From Streptomyces sp. Ncost-T10-10d (lineage in GTDB: Bacteria; Actinomycetota; Actinomycetes; Streptomycetales; Streptomycetaceae), in NCBI RefSeq assembly GCF_900091955.1, contig NZ_FMDF01000100.1, positions 47,872-111,871 on the forward strand: a stretch of 64,000 nucleotides of DNA. The letters are read 5' to 3'. Shown piece after piece: positions 1-8,298 of this stretch. Under the pieces are notes generated by a model. It saw only the letters and a program-made list of their open reading frames with translations. It made no database searches and was not told the DNA's origin. The stretch's first letter is position 1. Every line of letters starts with the position of its first letter. A program made the position numbers and the translations under genes.

Positions 1-51
1 GAACGGATCGTCGTCCTCGGGCTTGCTTGCGCCGTTGTTCCCGGCCGTCAT
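1..51 (-). CDS. 5' end of an unidentified protein, cut by the window edge
   Basis: Reading leftward from ATG at 51, the first residues are MTAGNNGASKPEDDDPF, and the frame is open to the window edge. The start has GAGGAGTG upstream as a ribosome site. Only 17 codons are visible, acidic and disordered in character, so no function can be given. It would run in the same direction as the diguanylate cyclase to its right. Confidence 0.5.
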   Translation of the reverse strand, partial: MTAGNNGASKPEDDDPF

Positions 52-203
52 CCCTGGGTCACTCCTCACCATGTCGCCAGCCGTCGCCGAATTTCGCCAG
101 CCGTGGCCGACCGGCCGAGCCTACCCCGAACGGACCGCACCAAGAATTGCCGTCGCACGTCCTGGAACCGCGAGCGGATGCGGGGGCAGCGCCGTCGTGA
201 ACG

Positions 204-1847
204 TCAGCCGGCCCTGCGGTGAACCTTCGCCCGGGACCGCTTCTCCACATACATCCGCTGGTCGGCGGAGCGCAGCACCTCTTCGGCTGTCATGCCGCAC
301 TCCGCCCAGCCGATGCCGAAGCTCGCCCCGACGCGCACCGCCCGACCGTCGACCCGAATGGGCGGAATGATGGCGTTACGGAGGCGTACGGCCAGGTCCG
401 CGGCATCTGCGGCGCCGAGTCCGTCGGCGAGAACGACGAATTCGTCACCCCCGAGCCGGGCGACGGTGTCGCCGTCACGGACACAGGTGGTGAGACGGCG
501 GGCGACCTCGATCAGTACCGCGTCCCCGGTGTGGTGGCCGAAGCGGTCATTGATCGACTTGAAGCCGTCGAGGTCGCAGAAGAGGACCGCGAGGCCCTTC
601 GCCCCGTCGTCGTTCTCGGTGTCGGGTGCGACGGCATGCACATGGTGGTCGTACGGGCCGCCGGGCACCGAGTCCACGTCGTAGCCGTGCGTCCGCGTGT
701 CCGGATCGTCGACGTCGCCGTAGGCCGCGTCCAGCGCCTCCACCGCGGTGGTGGCCACCGAGTGCGGGCGCTCGCAGAGCCTGGAGCCGAGCCGGGAGCG
801 CAGCTCGGCGCTGTTGGGCAGGCCGGTGAGCGCATCGTGCGAGGCTCGGTGCGCGAGATGCAGCTCGTGGCGCTTGCGCTCCTCTATGTCCTCGACATGG
901 GTGAGCAGGAAGCGCGGGCCGTCCGTGGTGTCGGCGACGACGGAGTTGCGCAGCGAGACCCAGAGGTAGGTGCCGTCCCGCCGTCCGAGCCGCAGCTCGG
1001 CGCGGCCGCCCTCGGCGGAGGTGCGCAGCAGGGTGCCGATGTCCTCGGGGTGGACGAGGTCGGCGAAGGAGTAGCGGCGCAGGACGGACGCGGGGCGGCC
1101 GAGCAGCCGGCACAGGGCGTCGTTGGTGCGCAGCAGCCGGCCGTGCTGGTCGCCGCCCATCTCGGCGATGGCCATGCCGCTGGGCGCGTACTCGAAGGCC
1201 TGGCGGAAGGATTCCTCGCTGGCCCGCAGCGCCTGCTGCTCACGTTCCAGACGGACCAGGGCGCGCTGCATGTTTGCTCTCAGCCGGGCGTTGCTGATCG
1301 CGATGGCGGCCTGTGATGCGTACATCTGGAGCGCCTCACGGCCCCAGGCGCCGGGGCGGCGGCCGTTGCGCGGGCGGTCGACGGAAATGACACCCAGGAG
1401 ATCGAGGCCGCCGCCGGACGCGTACATCGGGGCATAGAGCCGGTCCTGGGGGTGCCACTCGTCCTCGAAGCGGGGTTCGGGCCCCTCGGTGTGCCACTGC
1501 GGTACGTCGTCGTCGAGGAGGACCCAGCCGTCGGTGTGCGGTATGAAGCGGAGCTCGTCCCAGGCCTCGCCCATCGAGAGCCTGCGCTCCCAGGAGCTGC
1601 GCGTGCCGACGCGGCCGGTGATCAGGGCTTCTGCGGCACTGTTGCCGGCGAAGGCGGCGACGACGAGATCACCGTCGGGGCGGACCAGGTTCACACAGGC
1701 CAGCTCGTAGCCGAGACCGGCGACGATTCCGTCGGCCACGGTCTGCAGCGTGTCGGCCAGACTCCGCGCCGTATTGAGATCGGCCACGGCCTGGTGCAGT
1801 TGCCGCATCGTCGCTAGACGGACGTACGGCTCCGACTCGGCCTCCAT
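204..1847 (-). CDS. cdgB: GAF-PAS-GGDEF diguanylate cyclase (CdgB type)
   Basis: Predicted cytoplasmic enzyme making cyclic di-GMP from two GTP. Domains in order: GAF at about residues 25-190, PAS/PAC at 215-325 (ends LLTHVEDIEERKRHE), GGDEF at 340-540. The active motif GGDEF is intact and RDGD sits five residues before it, so the inhibitory RxxD site is present. An acidic, His-rich stretch of about 55 residues interrupts the GGDEF domain after SRLGSRL. I chose ATG 1847 because GGGAG precedes it; an in-frame start at 1889 adds 14 residues. S. coelicolor CdgB has this domain order and controls development. A perfect palindrome lies upstream (1974-1989). Confidence 0.9.
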   Translation of the reverse strand: MEAESEPYVRLATMRQLHQAVADLNTARSLADTLQTVADGIVAGLGYELACVNLVRPDGDLVVAAFAGNSAAEALITGRVGTRSSWERRLSMGEAWDELRFIPHTDGWVLLDDDVPQWHTEGPEPRFEDEWHPQDRLYAPMYASGGGLDLLGVISVDRPRNGRRPGAWGREALQMYASQAAIAISNARLRANMQRALVRLEREQQALRASEESFRQAFEYAPSGMAIAEMGGDQHGRLLRTNDALCRLLGRPASVLRRYSFADLVHPEDIGTLLRTSAEGGRAELRLGRRDGTYLWVSLRNSVVADTTDGPRFLLTHVEDIEERKRHELHLAHRASHDALTGLPNSAELRSRLGSRLCERPHSVATTAVEALDAAYGDVDDPDTRTHGYDVDSVPGGPYDHHVHAVAPDTENDDGAKGLAVLFCDLDGFKSINDRFGHHTGDAVLIEVARRLTTCVRDGDTVARLGGDEFVVLADGLGAADAADLAVRLRNAIIPPIRVDGRAVRVGASFGIGWAECGMTAEEVLRSADQRMYVEKRSRAKVHRRAG

Positions 1848-1973
1848 TGCTCGCACTCCCCGAGACCTCGACAGCACTCCAGGTTTCATATCGACGTACT
1901 GGCTTCAGTGTCACGGCCACTGAATCACAGTGAGCTGTGCAGTCGGTACACAGGGTCAGCAAATATTGCACTC

Positions 1974-1989
1974 TGTGACTCAAGTCACA
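1974..1989. promoter_or_regulatory. Palindrome matching a CRP-type box, upstream of cdgB
   Basis: TGTGACTCAAGTCACA has 7-bp perfect arms around a 2-bp centre. It fits TGTGA-N6-TCACA and the Streptomyces Crp motif GTG-N6-GNCAC. It lies about 130 bp upstream of cdgB and 160 bp upstream of the flavin reductase gene. Nearby TCACAGTGA (1924-1932) and CAGTG-N7-CACTG are further small palindromes; BldD, a known regulator of cdgB, is an alternative binder. Binding is inferred. Confidence 0.5.
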
Positions 1990-2151
1990 ACAGATGGTAA
2001 AGAGATCAGAGGGCCGCGCGGATGCGGTCCATCCTTTTCTTGAACGCACATCCGTACGTCGCAGTGCCGGGCCGCCGCCGCCACGGACCGCGGGTCCTAG
2101 GACCAGGCTGGTCCCCTGGCCCGATGCGACGGCACAGCATCCACGGCTAGC

Positions 2152-2724
2152 GTGCCCGGTGTGTTGCAGACGAAGCCCCCCACCCCGCGTTCCGAGCCCA
2201 TCCCCCATGCTGAGGGGGTGAGCAACGATGAGTTCCGAGGCGCCCTCGCCCGGCTGGCCGCCGGTGTCGTGCTGATCACCGCCGAAGAGCCGCCGCTCGA
2301 CGAGAACGGACGCGGCGAGGACGTCGGGATGACGGCGACCGCCTTCATGTCGGTGTCGCTGGACCCACCGCTTGTGATGGTCAGCCTGCGCAACGACTCA
2401 CGGATGGACGACCTGCTGTCGGAGCAGCCGCTGTGGGCGGTCTCCGTACTCTCCGAGAGCCAGCGGCACATCGCCGGCCGGTTCGCGATGAAGGGCCGGA
2501 TCAGCGACCGGCTGCTGTTCGAGGACATCCCCTGCACAAGGGGTGAAATCAGCCACGCACCCCTGATCGGAGGCGCGCTGGCCACGCTGGAGTGCCGCAC
2601 CGAACAGCGGGTCCTGGCGGGTGACCACACGCTGGTGATCGGCCGGGTGCTGAGCGCGGCCCTGCCGAGCGGGGACGGATCGCCGCTGACGTACTTCCGG
2701 GGGCGCTACCGGCAACTGGGGTGA
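2152..2724 (+). CDS. Flavin reductase-like, FMN-binding split-barrel protein
   Basis: 190 residues. The flavin-reductase domain core is seen from about residue 25: RGALARLAAGVVLITA, then MTATAFMSVSLDPPLVMVS, the standard FMN-phosphate-binding stretch, and a late DHTLVIGRV. Proteins of this family reduce free FMN/FAD with NAD(P)H or supply a two-component oxygenase. GTG at 2152 is the first start but has no obvious ribosome site; GTG 2218 behind GAGGG would remove 22 residues that look disordered. It is divergent from cdgB and has no operon partner to indicate a substrate. Confidence 0.75.
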   Translation: MPGVLQTKPPTPRSEPIPHAEGVSNDEFRGALARLAAGVVLITAEEPPLDENGRGEDVGMTATAFMSVSLDPPLVMVSLRNDSRMDDLLSEQPLWAVSVLSESQRHIAGRFAMKGRISDRLLFEDIPCTRGEISHAPLIGGALATLECRTEQRVLAGDHTLVIGRVLSAALPSGDGSPLTYFRGRYRQLG

Positions 2725-2773
2725 GGGGGCGGCATCGCGCGGGCGCGGCCACCGGTCGCGGCCGGAGCGGCGG

Positions 2774-3208
2774 TCACCAGTCGCGGCCGGAGCGGCCGCG
2801 CTTCGTCTCGCCGCGCTGCTTCTTCTCCCGCAGGCGGCGTTCGTTGATGCCGCGCGGAATCCTGGTCTTGCGCCGTGGCCTGGGAGGTGGCGCCGTGGCC
2901 TCGGCCAGCAGGGACGCGAGCCGTACGAGAGCCGTCTCGCGATTGCGCCACTGGGAGCGGTGCTCGGAGGCCCGTACCGCGATCACCCCGCCCACGAGCC
3001 TGCTCTCCAGTCGCTGGAGCGCCCGCGCCTTCCACACCTCGGGAAGCGACTCGGTCGCCGCGAGGTCGAAGCGGAGCTCCACCTGGGAGTCGCTCGTGTT
3101 GACGTGCTGCCCGCCGGGCCCGGAGGACCGCGAGAAACGCCACATGAGCTCGGCCTCCGGCAGGGAGACCGAACCGCGGATGACATAGGGCCCGGACATG
3201 GCACCCAT
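2774..3208 (-). CDS. arfB: ArfB-like peptidyl-tRNA hydrolase (GGQ domain)
   Basis: 144 residues with the class-I release factor catalytic motif in SSGPGGQHVNTSDSQVELRF and a strongly basic C-terminal tail (residues 110-144) as in ArfB/YaeJ, which places the tail in the mRNA channel of stalled ribosomes and hydrolyses the peptidyl-tRNA. There is no codon-recognition domain. A second in-frame ATG at 3199 (MSGPYVIRGSV) is an equally good start. It ends 50 bp from the convergent flavin reductase gene. Confidence 0.85.
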   Translation of the reverse strand: MGAMSGPYVIRGSVSLPEAELMWRFSRSSGPGGQHVNTSDSQVELRFDLAATESLPEVWKARALQRLESRLVGGVIAVRASEHRSQWRNRETALVRLASLLAEATAPPPRPRRKTRIPRGINERRLREKKQRGETKRGRSGRDW

Positions 3209-3400
3209 GTTCCCCGGCCCACAGGGCGTTCGTCACCTTCTTTTGCCGTACGAACCGTACGGACCGTCGGGCCGACCGGGGGACTTCGGTAAAGAAAGTA
3301 AAGGGAGCAGGAACCTCCCGGTCCCTTGCCCGCGTTATGACCTGTGACGGTAGCTTCGTGAGGGCACGAAGCCCGCGATCGACGATGAAAGGGACTTCCC

Positions 3401-3976
3401 ATGGCTGTAAGCCTGTCCAAGGGCGGCAACGTCTCGCTCACCAAGGAGGCCCCGGGCCTGACCGCCGTCACGGTCGGCCTCGGCTGGGACGTCCGCACCA
3501 CCACCGGCACCGACTTCGACCTCGACGCCTCGGCGATCGCGGTCAACCCCGGCGGCAAGGTCGTCTCCGACGGCCACTTCGTCTTCTTCAACAACAAGTC
3601 GACGCCGGACCAGACCATCGTGCACACCGGTGACAACGTCACGGGCCAGGGCGAGGGCGACGACGAGCAGATCAACGTCAACCTGGCGGGCCTGCCGGCC
3701 GACGTCGACAAGATCGTCTTCCCGGTCTCGATCTACGACGCCGAGACCCGCAGCCAGAACTTCGGCCAGGTTCGCAACGCGTTCATCCGCATCATCAACC
3801 AGGCCGGCGGCACGGAGATCGCCCGTTACGACCTGAGCGAGGACGCCGCCACCGAGACCGCCATGGTCTTCGGCGAGCTCTACCGCAACGGCGCGGAGTG
3901 GAAGTTCCGCGCGGTCGGCCAGGGTTACGCCTCGGGCCTGCGCGGCATCGCCCAGGACTTCGGCGTCAACATCTGA
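3401..3976 (+). CDS. terD: TerD-family calcium-binding stress protein
   Basis: 191 residues with the whole TerD fold: [20 protein letters not shown] at the start, GLGWD at about 27-31, the acidic calcium ligand segments [10 protein letters not shown] and [15 protein letters not shown], and the typical end of [21 protein letters not shown]. The family is linked to tellurite resistance, calcium and development in Streptomyces; the molecular role is unsettled. AAAGGGA lies upstream of ATG 3401. It is transcribed alone, with a strong terminator at 3992-4041. Confidence 0.93.
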   Translation: MAVSLSKGGNVSLTKEAPGLTAVTVGLGWDVRTTTGTDFDLDASAIAVNPGGKVVSDGHFVFFNNKSTPDQTIVHTGDNVTGQGEGDDEQINVNLAGLPADVDKIVFPVSIYDAETRSQNFGQVRNAFIRIINQAGGTEIARYDLSEDAATETAMVFGELYRNGAEWKFRAVGQGYASGLRGIAQDFGVNI

Positions 3977-3991
3977 CGCAGGAGCTCATCA

Positions 3992-4041
3992 CGCAGAAGC
4001 CCCCGGCCGCTGGAACTCAAGCGCGGCCGGGGGCTTCTGCG
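3992..4041. terminator. Rho-independent-type hairpin after terD
   Basis: A perfect 19-bp stem (3992-4010 with 4023-4041, containing CCCCCGGCCGC / GCGGCCGGGGG) closes a 12-nt loop. There is no T tract, which is normal for Streptomyces. Confidence 0.9.
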
Positions 4042-4452
4042 TGCGCACCGACCGGGCTTGAGCCGGGGCCGTTGCGCATGAGCACTCTGCGCACCGTCAC
4101 GGATCACCGCACAGCCAACACCGAGCAGGCCGAGCAAGGACGGCGGCCCGTCCGCGCCGGTCGAAGACGGTCGGCCGGCTCGATGTCCACCACTCGTCAG
4201 GGCCGGCCCCACGACCCTTCACGCGCCGCGCACATGCTCCGCACCGCCGGAACCGTGCGCGGCGTTTGCGTGTGCGGAGTTCCGAGCCGCGGTCACTATC
4301 GGACTCCGCCAAATAACGAACACAAGCGCATCCCATTCGGACAAGAAGTGGTCAAAAAAATGTGAGGCATTTGTTAGTACACCGTCAATGGTGGTCATTC
4401 GGTGGCACGCTCTCGGCTCGTAACCCCCCACGGAACGAGCAACGGAGAACGC
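4042..4452. other. Intergenic region before the M4 protease
   Basis: About 410 bp without a convincing gene. The last 150 bp are AT-richer, with two copies of TGGTCA (in GTGGTCAAAAAAATG and GGTGGTCATTC, 40 bp apart), and probably hold the protease promoter and an operator. No regulator could be assigned. Confidence 0.4.
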
Positions 4453-6033
4453 ATGACCCCCCACATGAACACCCGTCGCGCCGCAGCCCTGGCCGCCGTG
4501 GCCGCGATGGTCGTCGTCGGCGTCCAGACCGGTGCGGCAAGCGCCGCGCCGGACAACGGAAATGACGGCCCCTCCGCCTCTCGCAGCGCCGCCCCCTTCG
4601 GCGCGAACAGCGCCTCGAAGCGCACAGCCGCCATCAAGTCGGCTCAGTCCGACGCCTCTTCGACCGCCGACTCCCTCGGGCTCGGCAGCCGGGAGAAGCT
4701 GATCGCCCGTGATGTGATCAAGGACGCCGACGGCACCGTCCACACCCGCTACGAGCGCACCTACGCCGGCCTCCCGGTCATCGGCGGCGACCTCGTCACC
4801 CACACCGCCCGCAGCGGAAAGCTCAAGAGCGTCACCAAGGCGACCCGGGCCCGGATATCCGTGCCCTCGACGACGCCGAAGATCAAGACCGTCGCGAGCG
4901 GCCGCAAGGTGATCTGGGCGGGCGGCGGCAAGCCCGTCCTCGCCTTCGAGACGGTGAAGACCGGGGTGCAGAAGGACGGTACGCCGAGCAGGCTGCACAT
5001 CATCACCGACGCGACCACCGGCAAGAAGCTCCAGAGCTACGAGGCGATCGAGACCGGCGTCGGCAACAGCCAGTACAGCGGCCAGGTCGACCTGACGACC
5101 ACCGCGGCCGGCTCCGGTTTCGAGCTGACCGACGGCGACCGCGGCGGCCACAAGACGTACGACCTCAACCAGGGCGAGAGCGGCACCGGTGACCTCGTCA
5201 CGGACGACGACGACACCTGGGGCGACGGCACCGGCAACGACCGCCAGACCGCCGCCGTCGACGCCGCCTACGGTGCTGCGCAGACCTGGGACTTCTACAA
5301 GTCGGCGTTCGGCCGCGACGGCATCGCCGGTGACGGCAAGGCCGCGTACTCGCGGGTCCACTACGGCGACGGGTACGTCAACGCGTTCTGGGACGACAGC
5401 TGCTTCTGCATGACGTACGGCGACGGCGCCGACAACAAGAGCGCCCTCACCGCTCTCGACGTCGCGGGTCACGAGATGAGCCACGGCCTGACCGCGTCCA
5501 CCGCCAACCTCGACTACGTCGGGGAGTCCGGCGGCCTGAACGAGGCGACCAGCGACATCCTCGGCACCTCGGTGGAGTTCGCCGCCGACAACAGCACGGA
5601 CGTCGGCGACTACCTCATCGGCGAGAAGATCGACATCAACGGCGACGGCACCCCGCTGCGCTACATGGACAAGCCGAGCAAGGACGGCGGCTCCGCGGAC
5701 TACTGGGACAGCAGCGTCGGCGACCTCGACGTGCACTACTCCTCCGGTGTCGCCAACCACTTCTTCTACCTGCTGTCCGAGGGCAGCGGCGCGAAGACGA
5801 TCAACGGCGTCGACTACGACTCCCCGACCATCGACGGCTCGACGGTCACCGGCATCGGCCGGGACAAGGCCGTCCAGATCTGGTACAAGGCCCTCTCCGA
5901 GTACATGACGTCGACCACCGACTACGCGGCCGCCCGCACGGCGACCGAGAAGGCGGCGACCGACCTGTACGGGGCGGACAGCGCCGAGCTCGCGGCAGTC
6001 GACGCCGCCTGGAGCGGCGTCAATGTGAAGTAG
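4453..6033 (+). CDS. Secreted M4-family (thermolysin-like) zinc metalloprotease
   Basis: 526 residues. A Sec signal peptide (MNTRRAAALAAVAAMVVVG, cleavage near ASAAP), an FTP/PepSY-type propeptide (about 60-200), then the M4 catalytic domain. The zinc motif is HEMSH in DVAGHEMSHGL, with the third ligand and support in GGLNEATSDILG and the late histidine in LDVHYSSGVANHFF. It is exported as a zymogen and digests extracellular protein. ATG 4453 follows GGAGAACGC; an in-frame ATG at 4402 gives a less typical leader. It converges on the M1 peptidase gene. Confidence 0.93.
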   Translation: MTPHMNTRRAAALAAVAAMVVVGVQTGAASAAPDNGNDGPSASRSAAPFGANSASKRTAAIKSAQSDASSTADSLGLGSREKLIARDVIKDADGTVHTRYERTYAGLPVIGGDLVTHTARSGKLKSVTKATRARISVPSTTPKIKTVASGRKVIWAGGGKPVLAFETVKTGVQKDGTPSRLHIITDATTGKKLQSYEAIETGVGNSQYSGQVDLTTTAAGSGFELTDGDRGGHKTYDLNQGESGTGDLVTDDDDTWGDGTGNDRQTAAVDAAYGAAQTWDFYKSAFGRDGIAGDGKAAYSRVHYGDGYVNAFWDDSCFCMTYGDGADNKSALTALDVAGHEMSHGLTASTANLDYVGESGGLNEATSDILGTSVEFAADNSTDVGDYLIGEKIDINGDGTPLRYMDKPSKDGGSADYWDSSVGDLDVHYSSGVANHFFYLLSEGSGAKTINGVDYDSPTIDGSTVTGIGRDKAVQIWYKALSEYMTSTTDYAAARTATEKAATDLYGADSAELAAVDAAWSGVNVK

Positions 6034-6047
6034 CCCCACTGCTGCAC

Positions 6048-6087
6048 GCGGGAGCCGGTCAGCCCTTCGAGGCGGGCCGGCTCCCGC
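6048..6087. terminator. Bidirectional hairpin between two convergent protease genes
   Basis: GCGGGAGCCGG (6048-6058) pairs with CCGGCTCCCGC (6077-6087), an 11-bp stem. The right arm lies inside the last codons of the M1 peptidase gene. Confidence 0.7.
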
Positions 6088-7465
6088 CGTACAGCCAGGT
6101 GTTCCACAGCGCCGTCAGATCCTGACCGGTCGCCTTCTCCACATAGGCGGTGAAGTCGGCGGTCGACGCGTTGCCGTGCCGGTGGGCCCGCGTCCAGCCC
6201 CTGACGAGCGCGAAGAAGCGTTCGTCGTCGCCCACAGCCTGCCGGATCCTGTGGACGACCATCGCCCCGCGCCCGTACACCGGCGCCTGCGAGATGTCCG
6301 CGGCGGTCGGCGGATGGGCGGGCGGAAAGGCCCAGTTGTCGTCGTCGTCGAAGGCGGCGTCGAACCGTTTCTGTACCGGGTCGCCCCCGTGGTCGGCCTC
6401 CCACAGCCACTCCGCGTAGGTCGCGAAGCCCTCGTTGAGCCACATGTCCCGCCAACTCTTGGGCGTGACGGAGTCCCCGAACCACTGGTGCGCCATCTCA
6501 TGGACGAGCAGTCCGGCGTCCGGCACCCCCGGGAAGTACGGCCGGTTCTGGGTCTCCAGCGCATATCCGGCGTCCCCGGGTCGCCCGACGATCGCACCCG
6601 TGGCGGAGAAGGGGTACGGGCCGAAACGTTCCGCTTCCCATTTCACGATCTCGGGAACCCGGGCGAGAACCCGCGCGCTGTCCGCCGCCACCTTCGAGTC
6701 CGCGGCGGTGAACACCTTGATGCCGTCCGGGGTGGTCGACGTCTTCGTGTCGAAGCGGCCGATGGCGACCGTCGCGAGATAGCTCGCCATCGGTTCGGCG
6801 GTGTGCCAGTGGTACGTGGTGGTGGTGCCCGAGGTGCCGCGGGATGTCAGCTCGCCGTTGGAGACGGCCGTCAGGCCCTTGGGAACGGTCACGGCGATGT
6901 CGTACGACGCCTTGTCGCTCGGGTGGTTGTTGCCGGGGAACCAGGCCATGGCACCGGTCGGCTCACCGAGCGCTACCGATCCGTCCGCCGTTCTCAGCCA
7001 GCCCTCCTTCGACTTGTCGGGGTCGGTGAGGGTCTGCGGGGAGCCGGAGTAGTGGACGACCGTACGGAACGTCCTGCCCTTGTGGAGCCGGCTCTCGATC
7101 TCGGCGTCGGGGCGCAGCGTCAGCTCGTGCCCCGCCCGGTTGACCGCGGCAGGGCGGCCCTCGACGGTCGCGGACCGCACGGTGAGCCCGGCGAGGTCGA
7201 GGTTGAAGGCGCTGAGGTCCTGGGTGGCGCGCGCGGTGATCGTGGCCGTGCCGCGCAGATGGTGAGCGGCCGGGTCGACGTCGAGGGCGAGGTCGTAGTG
7301 CGTGACGTCGTAGCCGCCGTTGCCGAGCTTCGGGAAGTACGGGTCGCGCAGACCGGCGGCGCCGGGGGTGCCATCGACACCGCCGGCGCAGGCTGCGGAC
7401 GTCGTCAGAACCAGCAGGGCGAGGGCAGCGCGTGCCGTGCGGCGTACAGATGTTCGCTGATCCAC
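6059..7465 (-). CDS. M1-family aminopeptidase, lipoprotein
   Basis: 468 residues. An N-terminal signal with lipobox LTTSAAC predicts a lipid-anchored extracellular enzyme. The M1 N-terminal beta domain runs to about residue 240. The catalytic part carries HEMAHQWFGD and, 18 residues later, NEGFATYAEW (gluzincin motif HExxH-x18-E). The exopeptidase motif GAMEN is not seen; GYALETQN occupies its place, so substrate range may differ. It is shorter than full M1 enzymes (about 850) because the C-terminal HEAT-like domain is absent. It faces the secreted M4 protease gene. Confidence 0.88.
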   Translation of the reverse strand: MDQRTSVRRTARAALALLVLTTSAACAGGVDGTPGAAGLRDPYFPKLGNGGYDVTHYDLALDVDPAAHHLRGTATITARATQDLSAFNLDLAGLTVRSATVEGRPAAVNRAGHELTLRPDAEIESRLHKGRTFRTVVHYSGSPQTLTDPDKSKEGWLRTADGSVALGEPTGAMAWFPGNNHPSDKASYDIAVTVPKGLTAVSNGELTSRGTSGTTTTYHWHTAEPMASYLATVAIGRFDTKTSTTPDGIKVFTAADSKVAADSARVLARVPEIVKWEAERFGPYPFSATGAIVGRPGDAGYALETQNRPYFPGVPDAGLLVHEMAHQWFGDSVTPKSWRDMWLNEGFATYAEWLWEADHGGDPVQKRFDAAFDDDDNWAFPPAHPPTAADISQAPVYGRGAMVVHRIRQAVGDDERFFALVRGWTRAHRHGNASTADFTAYVEKATGQDLTALWNTWLYGGSRPASKG

Positions 7466-7537
7466 ACAAGTGATCCTAGGCGCGAAATGTCCGAATGCGC
7501 TTGTGCAGGCACGGCGGCCCCCATGTGCCGGTCGGTC

Positions 7538-8095
7538 CTACTTCGCGAGAGTGGCGACGCCGGCCTTCGCGAACTTCTCGTCGAGGTCGCCGCTGGGGGC
7601 CCCGGCCACTCCGATGCCCGCCACCGGGGCACCCTTGACCTGCACCGGGGCGCCGCCCGCGAGGAACAGGGTGCCGGGGATGTCCTTGAGGTTCGGGGCC
7701 TGCTCCAGGCGCTTGGCCAGCTCGGAGGTGGGCGCGTTCCAGGAGACGGCGGTGTACGCCTTCTTCACGGCCGACTCGTACGACTGCGGTCCTGCGCCGT
7801 CACCGCGCAGCGTCACGACGGTGTTGCCGTTGCGGTCGACGACGGCGACGGAGACGCGCTGGTTCTCCTTCTCCGCGGCGTCGAGCGTGGCCTGCGCGGC
7901 CTTGGTGGCGGCGGCCACGGTCAGGTGGGTGGTCTGCTGGAGGTGCCGGTTCGCGGTGTCGGCGGCGACCGCCGCGGCGGGTGCGGCGGCCGGGGTGGAA
8001 GCGTTGGCGGACATGGCACCGAAGGTTCCGGCGCCGAGGGCGGCGGCGGCAACGGCACCGGTCAGGACGCGAGTGCGCAGCGACAGCTTCTTCAT
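7538..8095 (-). CDS. hbpS: HbpS-like secreted heme-binding sensor (GlcG/HbpS family)
   Basis: 185 residues: a signal peptide (MKKLSLRTRVLTGAVAAAAL, cleavage near ANAS), then a GlcG/HbpS domain with LTVAAATKAAQATLDAAEK, VSVAVVDRNGNTVVTLRGD and GAPVQVKGAPVAGIGVAG. In S. reticuli HbpS binds heme and iron outside the cell and tunes the sensor kinase SenS under redox stress; DAAE here fits the D/ExxE iron motif reported there. ATG 8095 follows GAAGGAG. The gene is divergent from senS-senR, 200 bp away, as expected for a three-part sensor. Confidence 0.85.
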   Translation of the reverse strand: MKKLSLRTRVLTGAVAAAALGAGTFGAMSANASTPAAAPAAAVAADTANRHLQQTTHLTVAAATKAAQATLDAAEKENQRVSVAVVDRNGNTVVTLRGDGAGPQSYESAVKKAYTAVSWNAPTSELAKRLEQAPNLKDIPGTLFLAGGAPVQVKGAPVAGIGVAGAPSGDLDEKFAKAGVATLAK

Positions 8096-8298
8096 GGTGG
8101 GCTCCTTCAACAGCGGGGTCGGCGGATGAGCTTGTTCGGCTCTGTCATCGATCCTCCGGCCGCGTCCGGCGCCGTACGGTCGACGAACCGGCTCGACGCC
8201 ACGCGCGGTACGGTCGACGGCCCCATCGGCCGATCGGTTGATGCGGGGGTGGTCATCCGGGGTGACCATGGACGTATCTGCGCAGGTCAGCAGCGCCG

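Noticed and set aside
4219..6039. A 606-codon frame antisense to the M4 protease
   Set aside because: Low-complexity Val/Gly/Arg composition, a GC-bias shadow.
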